Positions 1 through 7,566 of a stretch of 20,080 nucleotides of DNA are shown here, piece by piece. Numbering within the stretch: the first letter of the stretch is position 1; each line of letters begins with the position of its first letter. Under the pieces are notes generated by a model. The model saw nothing but the letters and a program-made list of their open reading frames with translations, was not told the origin of the DNA and did no database searches. Location: contig CAZITO010000035.1 of assembly GCA_964542225.1 (NCBI GenBank), positions 1 through 20,080 of the forward strand, written 5' to 3'. Source of the DNA: Scybalousia_A sp964542225. GTDB lineage: Bacteria > Bacteroidota > Bacteroidia > Bacteroidales > P3. The position numbers were made by a program, and so were the translations under genes.

Positions 1-158
1 AAACGCCGTTTCGTTTTTACTGATTATCAAGTAGTTATAAGGGTAAAAATTGGGATTTTTGTGATAGGGGTATTTCTCTATGCAAAGTTACGAAGATTCT
101 CTGACCTGACCAAACTCGTGCAAAAATTTGTTTTGTAACTTATTGATTTTCAGTAAAC
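1..158. repeat. Left copy of a 158-bp inverted repeat
   Basis: This stretch is the reverse complement of 19908-20065. A hand alignment over 158 positions needs no gaps and gives about 12 mismatches, so the two are diverged copies and not an exact duplicate. The copy begins at the first base of the window and may extend further left. It has no open reading frame. On the minus strand it holds TTG (113-111), 20 bp, and TAACTTTG (90-83), a Bacteroidota promoter-like motif pointing out of the window. Identity is less clear beyond 158, but a 14-nt block (210-223, containing GGGCAGAGCC) is also shared with the right side (19856-19869). Confidence 0.9.
83..113 (-). promoter_or_regulatory. Outward-facing promoter-like motif in left repeat
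   Basis: On the minus strand TTG (113-111) is followed by 20 bp and TAACTTTG (90-83), matching the Bacteroidota housekeeping promoter pattern TTG-N19-TAnnTTTG with one extra spacer base. Both boxes and the spacing are kept in the right copy of the repeat. It would transcribe leftward out of the window, so its target is not visible. Confidence 0.4.
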
Positions 159-465
159 GCATCCGTAGTTTTTTCGTAGGGCAAAGCCGTACCCGTAGGG
201 TGTTTTATAAGGGCAGAGCCGTTATGTTTTTGATGGGGTAGAATAGGTTGTAATAAGTTATAAAAGATTAAGCATAGGGTGGAGGTGTTGACTGTTTTGT
301 AATGGCTTTATATATAGAAAACACCTGAGGCAACTTTGTCTATATAATAAAAATATCAGGTGAATGTAACTTATCATAATCTATTATTGTAAAAATATAA
401 AACTTTGTATTTTAATGTTTTATCACTTATTATAAAAAATAAATTAAAAAAAAATCAAAAATATT
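159..465. other. Non-coding region between repeat and tRNA-Asn promoter
   Basis: No plausible protein gene is present. The first part (160-250) is a less conserved continuation of the repeat, with CGTAG and GGGC-A-AGCC motifs recurring at about 165-223. The middle holds interlocking complementary arms (311-362). The end (about 400-465) is almost pure A and T, with a nine-A run at 446-454, and lies directly upstream of the tRNA promoter, where it could act as an UP-type element (inference). Confidence 0.5.
311..362. other. Interlocked complementary arms, pseudoknot-like topology
   Basis: Arm A at 311-318 (TATATAGA) is complementary to 339-346 (TCTATATA). Arm B at 322-328 (CACCTGA) is complementary to 356-362 (TCAGGTG). 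The order A, B, A', B' means the two helices interlock, which is the topology of an H-type pseudoknot if the region is transcribed. No convincing promoter was found directly upstream on the plus strand, and the short, AT-rich arm A could be chance. Confidence 0.3.
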
Positions 466-495
466 TTGTCAGTTACAAAACATTATCTAATTTTG
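466..495 (+). promoter_or_regulatory. Promoter of tRNA-Asn
   Basis: TTG at 466-468 (within TTTTG) is followed by exactly 19 bp and TAATTTTG at 488-495, an exact match to the Bacteroidota TAnnTTTG -7 box. The expected start, about 5 nt past the box, leaves a leader of roughly 15-17 nt before the mature tRNA at 517. Confidence 0.75.
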
Positions 496-516
496 CAAAC
501 GTTTTAAAGGGGAAAC

Positions 517-590
517 GCTTCCGTAGCTCAGTTGGTTAGAGCACATGACTGTTAATCATGGGGTCCTAGGTTCAAGTCCTAGTGGGAGCG
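517..590 (+). tRNA. tRNA-Asn (anticodon GTT)
   Basis: The 74-nt sequence folds as a standard cloverleaf. The acceptor stem pairs 517-523 with 583-589 (with G-T pairs), the D arm contains AGCTCAGTTGGTTAGAGC, the anticodon stem CATGA/TCATG encloses the loop CTGTTAA, and the T stem CTAGG/CCTAG encloses TTCAAGT. Anticodon GTT reads AAC and AAT. The discriminator is G590, as in bacterial tRNA-Asn. The 3' CCA is not encoded. It has its own promoter and terminator, so it is a single-gene unit. Confidence 0.95.
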
Positions 591-600
591 CAAAATAATG

Positions 601-636
601 AAGGGATGTAGATGGTAAAATCTACGTCCTTTTTTT
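601..636 (+). terminator. Rho-independent terminator after tRNA-Asn
   Basis: Arms 601-612 and 621-632 pair over about 12 bp (with G-T pairs) around the loop TGGTAAAA. A run of seven T starts at the end of the stem. It lies 10 nt after the tRNA and ends about 15 nt before the MFS start codon. Confidence 0.8.
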
Positions 637-651
637 ACAATATTTTGTATA

Positions 652-1845
652 ATGCAAGTAACACAAGACAAACTTTGGAATAAAGAGTATATAAAGGTAA
701 TGTTGGCAAACTTCAATTTGTATTTTGCTTTCTATCTCCTTACGCCGTTGCTACCTCTTTACCTCAGCGAACATTTTAATGCAAGCAAGGATATTATCGG
801 ATTGGTGCTTTCGGGCTATGTTATTGCGGCATTGATATTCAGACCTTTCAGTGGTTATATGGTGGATTCTTTCAATAGAAAAAAAGTTCTTGTTCTTTGT
901 TTTTTGGTTTACTCGGTTTTCTTTGCAGGTTATTTGCTTGCAAGTTCCTTGTTGTTGTTTGCAATAATAAGAACATTGCATGGTTCTCCTTTTGGAGCCA
1001 GCACAGTTGCCAACAGCACGGTTGCCATAGACGTTTTGCCCTCTTCAAGAAGAAATGAAGGTATTGGCTTTTACGGTCTTAGCAATAATATAGCCTCTGC
1101 TCTTGCCCCTACCGTAGGAGTTTTTATTTACAAGTACACCAATAATTTTGATATACTTTTTTGGCTCGCCATTTGCTTTGCTTTTTTTGGCTTGGCAACG
1201 ACCTATTTTATACATATTCCTCAAAAAGAAATTATAAAAAACACAAACAAGATATCTTTGGACAGATTTTTCCTTGTCAAAGGCTGGTTTTTGGCTTTTA
1301 ATATGATTTTCTTTAGTTTTTGTTATGGTGTGCTTAGCAACTATCTTGCTATTTACAGCAAAGAAAAATTGGGTATAACCGCAGGAGCAGGAACTTATTT
1401 TATGTTGCTTTCTGTGGGTTTGATACTTTCTCGTTTGCAGGGTAACAAAGCCCTTAAAGAAGGTAAATTGACACAAAACGCACTCATAGGCATAATAATT
1501 TCCACATTCGGTTATCTTATATTTGCCTTATTTCCTTATCATCTTTTGTATTATCTTTCGGCTTTGCTTATAGGATTAGGCAACGGACATATGTATCCTG
1601 CTTTTCAAAATATGATAATAAAGGTAGCCAATCACAACGAAAGAGGTACGGCCAACTCCACCCTCCTAACCTCATGGGATGTCGGTATAGGTATAGGCGT
1701 TTTTGTGGGTGGTTTTGTTGTGGAACACTCGAGTTATGGTGTTGCTTTTGTGGTTGTGGGTATAATCCATATAATAGGTTTATTGTTATACCGCACTTTT
1801 ACACAAAAACGCTTTATACAACAATCCACAAACAACAATCCTTAA
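652..1845 (+). CDS. MFS transporter, probable drug or small-molecule efflux permease
   Basis: This 397-residue protein has about twelve hydrophobic segments and the major facilitator signature motif A between TM2 and TM3 (G68-x3-D72-x3-R76-K77-K78). Length and layout fit the 12-helix, proton-driven MFS class in the cytoplasmic membrane. The substrate cannot be read from the sequence; glycine-rich stretches in TM5 and TM11 are common in exporters of this superfamily. The ATG at 652 is used; a second Met at residue 17 directly before the first hydrophobic run is a possible alternative. No clear TAnnTTTG promoter lies between the tRNA terminator and the start, so some readthrough from the tRNA unit may contribute. 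It converges with the MCE gene, with 3 bp between the two stop codons. Confidence 0.85.
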   Translation: MQVTQDKLWNKEYIKVMLANFNLYFAFYLLTPLLPLYLSEHFNASKDIIGLVLSGYVIAALIFRPFSGYMVDSFNRKKVLVLCFLVYSVFFAGYLLASSLLLFAIIRTLHGSPFGASTVANSTVAIDVLPSSRRNEGIGFYGLSNNIASALAPTVGVFIYKYTNNFDILFWLAICFAFFGLATTYFIHIPQKEIIKNTNKISLDRFFLVKGWFLAFNMIFFSFCYGVLSNYLAIYSKEKLGITAGAGTYFMLLSVGLILSRLQGNKALKEGKLTQNALIGIIISTFGYLIFALFPYHLLYYLSALLIGLGNGHMYPAFQNMIIKVANHNERGTANSTLLTSWDVGIGIGVFVGGFVVEHSSYGVAFVVVGIIHIIGLLLYRTFTQKRFIQQSTNNNP

Positions 1846-1848
1846 TTC

Positions 1849-2784
1849 TTAGAAAACAGAAACATTTATATATTTCTTTGGGTTTTTCTTTAAGTCCAAA
1901 ATAAGCTCGTCCAAATCTTTGGCTGCGGTTGTGATATTTCTATATAGATTTTCATCTGAAAGCAATAACCCTATATTTCCTTCTCCTTTTTCTATCTTGT
2001 TGAGCATGGCATTAATGTTTTCCAAAGAGGCTTTTACGCTTGCAAGTGTGGAGCCTATATTTTGTTTTTCTACGTCAGAAGAAATTTTATCAAAACGGGA
2101 AATAATATTGCTTATGGACTGATTATTATCAGCGATGTTTTTCGTTATACTCTCCACGTTGGAGACAATGTTGTCCAACTTTTCCTTATCCTTTGCCACA
2201 AGATTATCTACATTCAAAGCAATGTTGTTTAATCTTTGAGAAATTTGATTAATATTGTTGAGAGTCATTTGTATGTTTTGTTGTGCTTGTTGGTCTATTG
2301 TGCGGTTTAGAGCGTTGGTTAAAGTGTCTATACGTCTAAGAATGGAAGAAAGGTTTTCCGACATAGGCGAAAGTTCCTCCATCAGTCCTGCCTCAAATCC
2401 TCCTTGCATGGTGTCTTTTGCTTGCAACAAAGCATAGTCTTTCCCCAAATCTATTTTTAAGGCTTGACCGCTCATAAGTCCTGCAGAAAACATCGTAAGA
2501 CGACTATCTTTTGGAATTTCTATTTTTTTGTCTACGGAGAGTTCTACAAGGAACTTGCTGTTTTTCTTATTCATGGGAGAAATCTTAACCACATGCCCAA
2601 CTTTCATACCGTTAACATATATGTATGAACTCTCGTGCATACCTGTTACATCATCATATATTGCGTAATAGGTTTTTTGACCCGAGAAAAGAGATTTGCC
2701 TTTAAGAAAACTTATGCCCAATATTAAGACAATAAAGGTTATCAATACTGTAAGTCCTATTTGAATTTCATTTTTGAGTTTCAT
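1849..2784 (-). CDS. MlaD/MCE-family lipid-transport protein
   Basis: This 311-residue protein has one N-terminal membrane anchor (about residues 9-27) followed by an MCE domain (about 38-115) with the characteristic turn VNGMKVGHV (57-65). The C-terminal 170 residues are polar and helical, probably a coiled coil, as in other MCE proteins that form a hexameric ring or tube across the periplasm. MCE/MlaD proteins carry phospholipids between inner and outer membranes, usually with an ABC transporter; no MlaE or MlaF partner is encoded here, so a partner would lie elsewhere. It follows the amidase by 33 bp on the same strand with no terminator between, so the two are probably cotranscribed. The amidase-MCE pair beside lptD is a recurrent arrangement in Bacteroidota (from general knowledge, not checked). 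Confidence 0.85.
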   Translation of the reverse strand: MKLKNEIQIGLTVLITFIVLILGISFLKGKSLFSGQKTYYAIYDDVTGMHESSYIYVNGMKVGHVVKISPMNKKNSKFLVELSVDKKIEIPKDSRLTMFSAGLMSGQALKIDLGKDYALLQAKDTMQGGFEAGLMEELSPMSENLSSILRRIDTLTNALNRTIDQQAQQNIQMTLNNINQISQRLNNIALNVDNLVAKDKEKLDNIVSNVESITKNIADNNQSISNIISRFDKISSDVEKQNIGSTLASVKASLENINAMLNKIEKGEGNIGLLLSDENLYRNITTAAKDLDELILDLKKNPKKYINVSVF

Positions 2785-2817
2785 TATTCTTTTGTGATTA
2801 GTTTTATCAAATATAAG

Positions 2818-4080
2818 TTATTTTTTTTGAGAAGAAAGCCTTTTTGCCTCAACCATAGAGACTCTTTTGCCATCATAAAAAGCCACAATAAAAGCGTCTG
2901 AATATTTTTCCCTTACTCGCTTTTGATAGTTCAAAGCCTCTTGTGTGGTGGCAAAAATGCCAGCGGTATATTTCCAAGCCCCGTTTTCGGAATAGACAAA
3001 AATATCATCCAATCCTTGCAAAAGAGAATCATTGTTTTTCAGTTGAGAAGGAGAAGAAAGAAATTGTATTCTATAAACCAAATCTATTCCGCTATTGCGT
3101 TCTTGCTCGGCTTTTTCTTCTTTGAGTTGTTTTTGTTGTTTTTCCTGTTGCTCTTTTTGTTGTTGTTCTATCTGGCGTTGCCTTTCTTGCTGTTGCTGTT
3201 GAGCAATAAGTTCGTTTTGTTTTCTCAAAGCCTCTTTTTCTTTAACCTCTTGAGGTATAAGTTCCTCAACAGAAGGTATCTTATCGTTAAGGTTGTCTAC
3301 TTTATTCCTATACTCACATATAGCCCTGAAAATACAAGAGGCAATAACCCACTGCCCATATTCAGAGCCGATATATTCCTCTTCCTTTGTGTTGGAAATA
3401 AACCCTATTTCCGTAAGTACGGCAGGCATAGCCGCTTTCCACAAAACGACAAAATTGGCTTGATGTACTCCTCTTGATTTCATGGGGACGTGTTTGGTAT
3501 ATTGATTTTGTATTTTTGCGGCAAAGTCCAAAGAATTTTGCAGATAAGCATTTTGATACAAAGACATAAGAATATCACCCTCAGGAGAGTTTAAATCAAA
3601 GCCTTGATAATTTTCCAATGCACCTTTTTCTGTAAGGATTTCAGCGTTTTCCTTTTTTGCAACCTCCAAATTGCTTTCCGTTTTGCCCAACCCCATGGCG
3701 TAAGTTTCTGTCCCTGCGGCGTTTTTGTTGGTGGCAGAATTGCAATGTATTGATATGAATAGGTCGGCGTTTATTTTGTTGGCAACAGAAGAGCGTTTGT
3801 ACAAATCTATATCTTGGTCTATAACTCTTGTATAATAGACTTTTACACTTTTAAGATTTTCATTGATGAGTTTTCCGAGTTTTATGGATACGGCAAGAGT
3901 AACATCTTTTTCCTTGTATTTGCTGCCTATGGCTCCGGGCTTATTGCCACCGTGTCCGGCATCAATAACGACCTTATCAAAAACATTCTTGGTTTGTTCT
4001 TGCTGAGAAAAGCCGAGAAAACAAGAAAAAACAAGTAGTAAAAAGCATAAAATATTATAGCAGTGTCTATCTTCTCCCAT
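2818..4080 (-). CDS. N-acetylmuramoyl-L-alanine amidase with Q-rich coil and SPOR-like C-terminus
   Basis: A 420-residue exported zinc hydrolase that should cleave the amide bond between MurNAc and the stem peptide of peptidoglycan. The N-terminus is a signal peptide (hydrophobic 9-24, likely cleaved near FSQ). The Amidase_3 domain spans about 35-258, with zinc ligands H43 (DAGHGG), E57 and H112 (SIHCN) and catalytic E224 (LTEIGF). A glutamine- and lysine-rich coiled coil follows (about 278-328), then a C-terminal domain (335-412) resembling SPOR, expected to bind denuded septal glycan. This suggests a role in daughter-cell separation. The insert between about 130 and 200 could be the self-inhibiting helix known in AmiC-type enzymes. 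It is first in a minus-strand operon with the MCE gene, divergent from lptD. Confidence 0.9.
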   Translation of the reverse strand: MGEDRHCYNILCFLLLVFSCFLGFSQQEQTKNVFDKVVIDAGHGGNKPGAIGSKYKEKDVTLAVSIKLGKLINENLKSVKVYYTRVIDQDIDLYKRSSVANKINADLFISIHCNSATNKNAAGTETYAMGLGKTESNLEVAKKENAEILTEKGALENYQGFDLNSPEGDILMSLYQNAYLQNSLDFAAKIQNQYTKHVPMKSRGVHQANFVVLWKAAMPAVLTEIGFISNTKEEEYIGSEYGQWVIASCIFRAICEYRNKVDNLNDKIPSVEELIPQEVKEKEALRKQNELIAQQQQQERQRQIEQQQKEQQEKQQKQLKEEKAEQERNSGIDLVYRIQFLSSPSQLKNNDSLLQGLDDIFVYSENGAWKYTAGIFATTQEALNYQKRVREKYSDAFIVAFYDGKRVSMVEAKRLSSQKK

Positions 4081-4109
4081 CTATTTTTCTGTAAAATATA
4101 AAAAAATGT

Positions 4110-4117
4110 TACCTTTG
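4110..4117 (+). promoter_or_regulatory. -7 box of the lptD promoter
   Basis: TACCTTTG matches TAnnTTTG, about 43 nt upstream of the lptD start. There is no clean TTG at the expected -33 place (around 4088-4090), so only half of the promoter is well supported. It lies 13 bp from the oppositely oriented amidase -7 box. Confidence 0.5.
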
Positions 4118-4129
4118 CAAACTAATTGG

Positions 4130-4159
4130 CAAAATTAAGATTTTTAATTGAAATAGCAA
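4130..4159 (-). promoter_or_regulatory. Promoter of the amidase-MCE operon
   Basis: On the minus strand TTG (4159-4157), exactly 19 bp, then TAATTTTG (4137-4130): a full match to the Bacteroidota consensus. The predicted start near 4125 leaves a leader of about 45 nt. The -33 box lies directly against the lptD start codon at 4161, and the transcription starts of the two divergent units fall almost on top of each other. Confidence 0.7.
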
Positions 4160-4160
4160 G

Positions 4161-6785
4161 TTGAAGGAGCGAAAATATATAAATATTTATTGTTTTGTTG
4201 TATTGGGCTTATTGTGTTTTTGGTCGCAAAACAGTGAATGCAAAGACAATATTCTTGCATATTCTTTGTCTATTTCAATAACAAAGGAGGATGGCAATTC
4301 TCGTTTGTCTGATAGTGCCGGGGCAAACAAAGACACAATAGCCACCATACAAAAAAGCAAAAATGCCATAAAAGACCGTGTAACCTATTCGGCAAGCGAT
4401 TCCATATGTTTTGATTTGGACTCTTCCCGAGTATTTCTGCACAACAATGCCAAAGTTCAGCAAAAGAAAATAGACCTTTCCTCCGGCTATATAACCATAA
4501 ATTTTGATTCTTCTTCTCTATGGGCTATGCCTATAAAGGACTCTTCCGACAAAGATACGCAACACCCTGTTTTCAAAGACGGGCAAGACGAGTACAAGAG
4601 TAGAGAATTAAGATATAACTTTGACACAGAAAAAGGACTTATATTTAACATGTTCACCAAAGAGCAGGAGGGCTATTTGCATGGCGAAAAAATAAAAAAA
4701 ATAAACGATTCCACCATGTTTGTACGCAATGGAATGTTTACCACTTGCGATGATGAGGAAAATCCACATTTTGGCATCAATTTTAGCAAGGCGGAAATCA
4801 AAGTACAAGACAAAATCGTTACCGGTACAACATGGCTCTCAATAGCGGATATTCCTATGCCGTTAGCTCTTCCTTTCGGCTATTTTCCCATAACAAGCGA
4901 ACAAAAATCAGGGCTTTTGATGCCAACCTACGGGCATGCTTCCAATAGGGGTTATTATCTTAGAAACCTTGGTTGGTATTTTGCTTTTAACGACTATATT
5001 GACCTTGCTGCGAGAGGGGATATCTATACCAATCTTTCTTATGCTTTGGATTTGCAATCAAATTATGCAAAACGTTATAGATATAGCGGTAAGATACTGT
5101 TGCGTTTTGAAGAAAATCACTCGGGCATTAAAAACACATCTTCTTGGACATCTCAAAGGGACTTTAAACTACAATGGACACATACTCAAGACTCCAAAGC
5201 ACACCCTTACAGAACTTTTTCTGCAAATGTTAATCTTGTAAGTAGCAAATACAATCAATACACAACTTCACTTTCCGATTATTTGACCAATACCACCACT
5301 TCGTCCATTGCTTTTTCTACTCGTTTGGGTGAGGCGTGGAATTTATCCGTTAATTTGGGTGAGACTTACAATGCAAACACAAAATATATAAGTTTGGATT
5401 TGCCTTCTTTGGCTCTCTCTTCATCACAATTTCACCCCTTTAAACGCAAAAAAGCCAAAGGAAAAACTCGTTGGTATGAGGAAATAACCGTAGCCTATCG
5501 TATGAATCTGATAAACCAGATACAAACCTACGATTCTTTGCTTTTCAAAGACGATTGGTATAACAAAATGAATAACGGAATAAAACACTATATACCTATA
5601 CAACACAGCACAAAAATTTTTAAATACCTTAATTGGACAAATTCAATAGATTACAATGCCCGTTGGTATCTGAAATCCACACACAAAGCTTATAACCCTG
5701 CAACCGACAGAATAGATAAGGATACCGTGTATGGTTTTATAACCAATAGAGATGTATCATTTTCTTCGGGAGTGAATACACGAATATACGGAATGTTTTC
5801 TTTTAAAAAAGGATATATAAAGGCAATAAGACACGTATTCAACCCTGTTTTGTCCTTTAATTTTACGCCTGATTTTTCTGCTCCATCTCTCGGCTTCTAC
5901 GATTTTTATTTGGACAAAGATGGCAAAAAAGTCTATTATTCCAAAACCGAAGACGGAGTTTATGGTTCTGTGCCAAATGGCAAATCGGGGGTAATATCTT
6001 TGTCTTTGAACAACTCTTTGGAAATGAAGGTAAAGGATAATTCGGACACAATTACAGGTACAAAAAAACTAAAACTCTTGGAAAACCTTTCTCTTTCCAC
6101 AGGGTATGATTTGGCAAAAGATTCTTGCAATTGGCAACCTTTGAGACTCTCTGCAAGAACCACTCTTTTGGACAGATTGGTGGTCAATTATTCCGCCTCC
6201 TTTACTCCGTATGTTTTGGACAGCAACAATAATATAACCAAAGATTTTTTGTGGTCAAAGGAGCATAAACTTTTTAGAAAACAGTCTGCGCAATGGACTC
6301 TTTCACTCTCATGGCATTTGAACAAAAAAAGCAAAAACGCTAACGACATAAAAGATAAGGTTTCTCCCACCGAACTTGCCTATTCTCCTTTTATAAATAA
6401 CAATGAAATACTGCCCGATGTGGTAGATTTTTCCATACCTTGGGATTTTACCATTTCTGCACATTATTCTCGGTTATCGTCCTACATAGTAGCCTTGGCA
6501 GGATATGAGACAAATGAGTCTGCAACCATATCTATTACAGGTACAATAAATGCAACGGATAAATGGAAAATAGGTTTTAACACGGGTTATGATTTTATAA
6601 ATAAGGACTATACATATACAAGTTTGGACTTTTATAGGGACTTGCATTGCTGGGAATTGCGTATGAATTGGATACCTTTTGGACCACGTCAAGGATGGAA
6701 TTTTGGTATTTCGGTCAAAGCAAGTATGTTGCAAGATTTGAAATATGAAAAACGTAACGATTTTAGAAATAGATTAACTTACTAA
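4161..6785 (+). CDS. lptD: LPS-assembly outer-membrane protein LptD (Bacteroidota type)
   Basis: An 874-residue outer-membrane translocon that receives lipopolysaccharide from the periplasmic Lpt bridge and places it in the outer leaflet. A signal peptide covers about residues 1-27. An OstA/LptA-like beta-jellyroll follows (about 74-240), then a large beta-barrel (about 250-874) rich in alternating aromatic strands. Supporting motifs are FTTCD (193-197) followed by PHFGI, PLALPFGYFP (234-243) and GLLMPTYG (251-258), all typical of LptD. The proposed start is TTG 4161. The reading frame is closed by a stop at 4149-4151, and the signal peptide begins within four residues of this TTG, so a later start would remove it. 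An unrecognised nearby start such as AAG is unlikely. The HAD gene follows after 13 bp and is probably cotranscribed. Confidence 0.9.
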   Translation: MKERKYINIYCFVVLGLLCFWSQNSECKDNILAYSLSISITKEDGNSRLSDSAGANKDTIATIQKSKNAIKDRVTYSASDSICFDLDSSRVFLHNNAKVQQKKIDLSSGYITINFDSSSLWAMPIKDSSDKDTQHPVFKDGQDEYKSRELRYNFDTEKGLIFNMFTKEQEGYLHGEKIKKINDSTMFVRNGMFTTCDDEENPHFGINFSKAEIKVQDKIVTGTTWLSIADIPMPLALPFGYFPITSEQKSGLLMPTYGHASNRGYYLRNLGWYFAFNDYIDLAARGDIYTNLSYALDLQSNYAKRYRYSGKILLRFEENHSGIKNTSSWTSQRDFKLQWTHTQDSKAHPYRTFSANVNLVSSKYNQYTTSLSDYLTNTTTSSIAFSTRLGEAWNLSVNLGETYNANTKYISLDLPSLALSSSQFHPFKRKKAKGKTRWYEEITVAYRMNLINQIQTYDSLLFKDDWYNKMNNGIKHYIPIQHSTKIFKYLNWTNSIDYNARWYLKSTHKAYNPATDRIDKDTVYGFITNRDVSFSSGVNTRIYGMFSFKKGYIKAIRHVFNPVLSFNFTPDFSAPSLGFYDFYLDKDGKKVYYSKTEDGVYGSVPNGKSGVISLSLNNSLEMKVKDNSDTITGTKKLKLLENLSLSTGYDLAKDSCNWQPLRLSARTTLLDRLVVNYSASFTPYVLDSNNNITKDFLWSKEHKLFRKQSAQWTLSLSWHLNKKSKNANDIKDKVSPTELAYSPFINNNEILPDVVDFSIPWDFTISAHYSRLSSYIVALAGYETNESATISITGTINATDKWKIGFNTGYDFINKDYTYTSLDFYRDLHCWELRMNWIPFGPRQGWNFGISVKASMLQDLKYEKRNDFRNRLTY

Positions 6786-6798
6786 ATTTTTTATTTGT

Positions 6799-7429
6799 AT
6801 GAAAATAGAGGCTGTGCTTTTTGATTTGGATGGAGTAGTGTTTGACACCGAAAACCACTATACAGAATTTTGGACTATGATAGGTAAAAAATATTTTCCT
6901 CAAAAGGAAGATTTTGCCTCTGTTATCAAAGGACATTCCATAGAGGATATTTTGTCGGAATATTTTTTTTGACCACAAAGAGGATTGGAAACAAATAGAA
7001 AATCAACTCTATGAAATGGAAAAACAAATGAACTTTCCATACATAGAAGGGGTGAGAGATTTTATTCTCTCTTTGCAGAAAAAGGGAATAAAAACTTGTT
7101 TGGTAACATCTTCGGATGCGATAAAAATGCAAACGGTTGTGGCAAAATGCCCTGAAATAAAAACTTATTTTCCCCTTATGGTGATAGCCACAGATGTAAA
7201 GCACGCAAAACCCGCTCCCGATTGTTATCTGTTAGGGGCAGAAAAATGCGGAGTAAAAGCCTCTTCTTGTTTGGTGTTTGAGGATAGTTTTGCCGGTATA
7301 GAAGCAGGAAAAAAGGCAGGAATGGAAGTCATAGCCCTTGCTACAACCAACCCTGCACATCTTTTGCAAACCAAAGTAAACAAAGTTATAGCAAACTTTA
7401 AGGACTTTTCAATTGATAACTATCTATGA
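6799..7429 (+). pseudogene. HAD-superfamily hydrolase (beta-phosphoglucomutase-like), frameshifted
   Basis: Two overlapping reading frames together encode one HAD hydrolase. The first (ATG 6799, stop 6970-6972) gives 57 residues with catalytic motif I DLDGVVFDTE (9-18). The second continues from 6971 in the next frame for 152 codons and holds motif II (VTSSD), the motif III lysine with KPAPD, and motif IV (VFEDSFAGIEAG). The join falls in an eight-T run (6963-6970): with seven T the whole reads through as about 209 residues, the usual length for beta-PGM/YcjU-type phosphatases or phosphomutases. As it stands neither part should be active alone, because motif I is separated from the rest. The change may be a real mutation, slippage-variable, or a sequencing or assembly error. 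It sits 13 bp after lptD in a likely operon. Substrate unknown. Confidence 0.8.
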
Positions 7430-7450
7430 AATAATACTTATTTCAAACAA

Positions 7451-7477
7451 TTGATTTAAATAAAAATTGTACTTTTG
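7451..7477 (+). promoter_or_regulatory. Promoter of ornithine carbamoyltransferase
   Basis: TTG at 7451-7453, 16 bp, then TACTTTTG at 7470-7477 (exact TAnnTTTG). The spacer is shorter than the usual 17-19, so the -33 assignment is less sure than the -7 box. The transcript would have a leader of about 85 nt before the ATG at 7567, longer than other leaders here. Confidence 0.6.
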
Positions 7478-7514
7478 CACAGACTTTGCAGACGACCTTT
7501 CTCTGAAAGAAACA

Positions 7515-7544
7515 ATGAGAAGAGTAAAGAAATTATATAATTAA
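7515..7544 (+). CDS. Possible nine-codon leader peptide MRRVKKLYN
   Basis: Inside the long leader of the carbamoyltransferase gene, ATG at 7515 opens a short frame reading M-R-R-V-K-K-L-Y-N and a TAA stop at 7542-7544, 22 nt before the main start. Two adjacent AGA arginine codons directly after the start would suit arginine-responsive control. No terminator or clear alternative hairpin is visible between it and the main gene, and short frames of this size arise easily by chance, so this is weakly supported. Confidence 0.2.
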   Translation: MRRVKKLYN

Positions 7545-7566
7545 CAAACAATAAAAAGTTAGAAAA

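Noticed and set aside
1045..1476. Minus-strand ORF of 143 codons inside the MFS gene
   Set aside because: It is antisense to a well-supported membrane protein, and its composition matches no known family.
2821..2828. Eight-T run at the end of the amidase gene as a phase-variation site
   Set aside because: It falls in the last two lysine codons and the stop; such A/T runs are frequent in AT-rich DNA and a slip would barely alter the protein.
2923..3477. Plus-strand ORF of 184 codons inside the amidase gene
   Set aside because: It mirrors the Q- and K-rich coiled-coil coding region on the other strand, giving low-complexity L- and F-rich sequence. The amidase has intact catalytic motifs.
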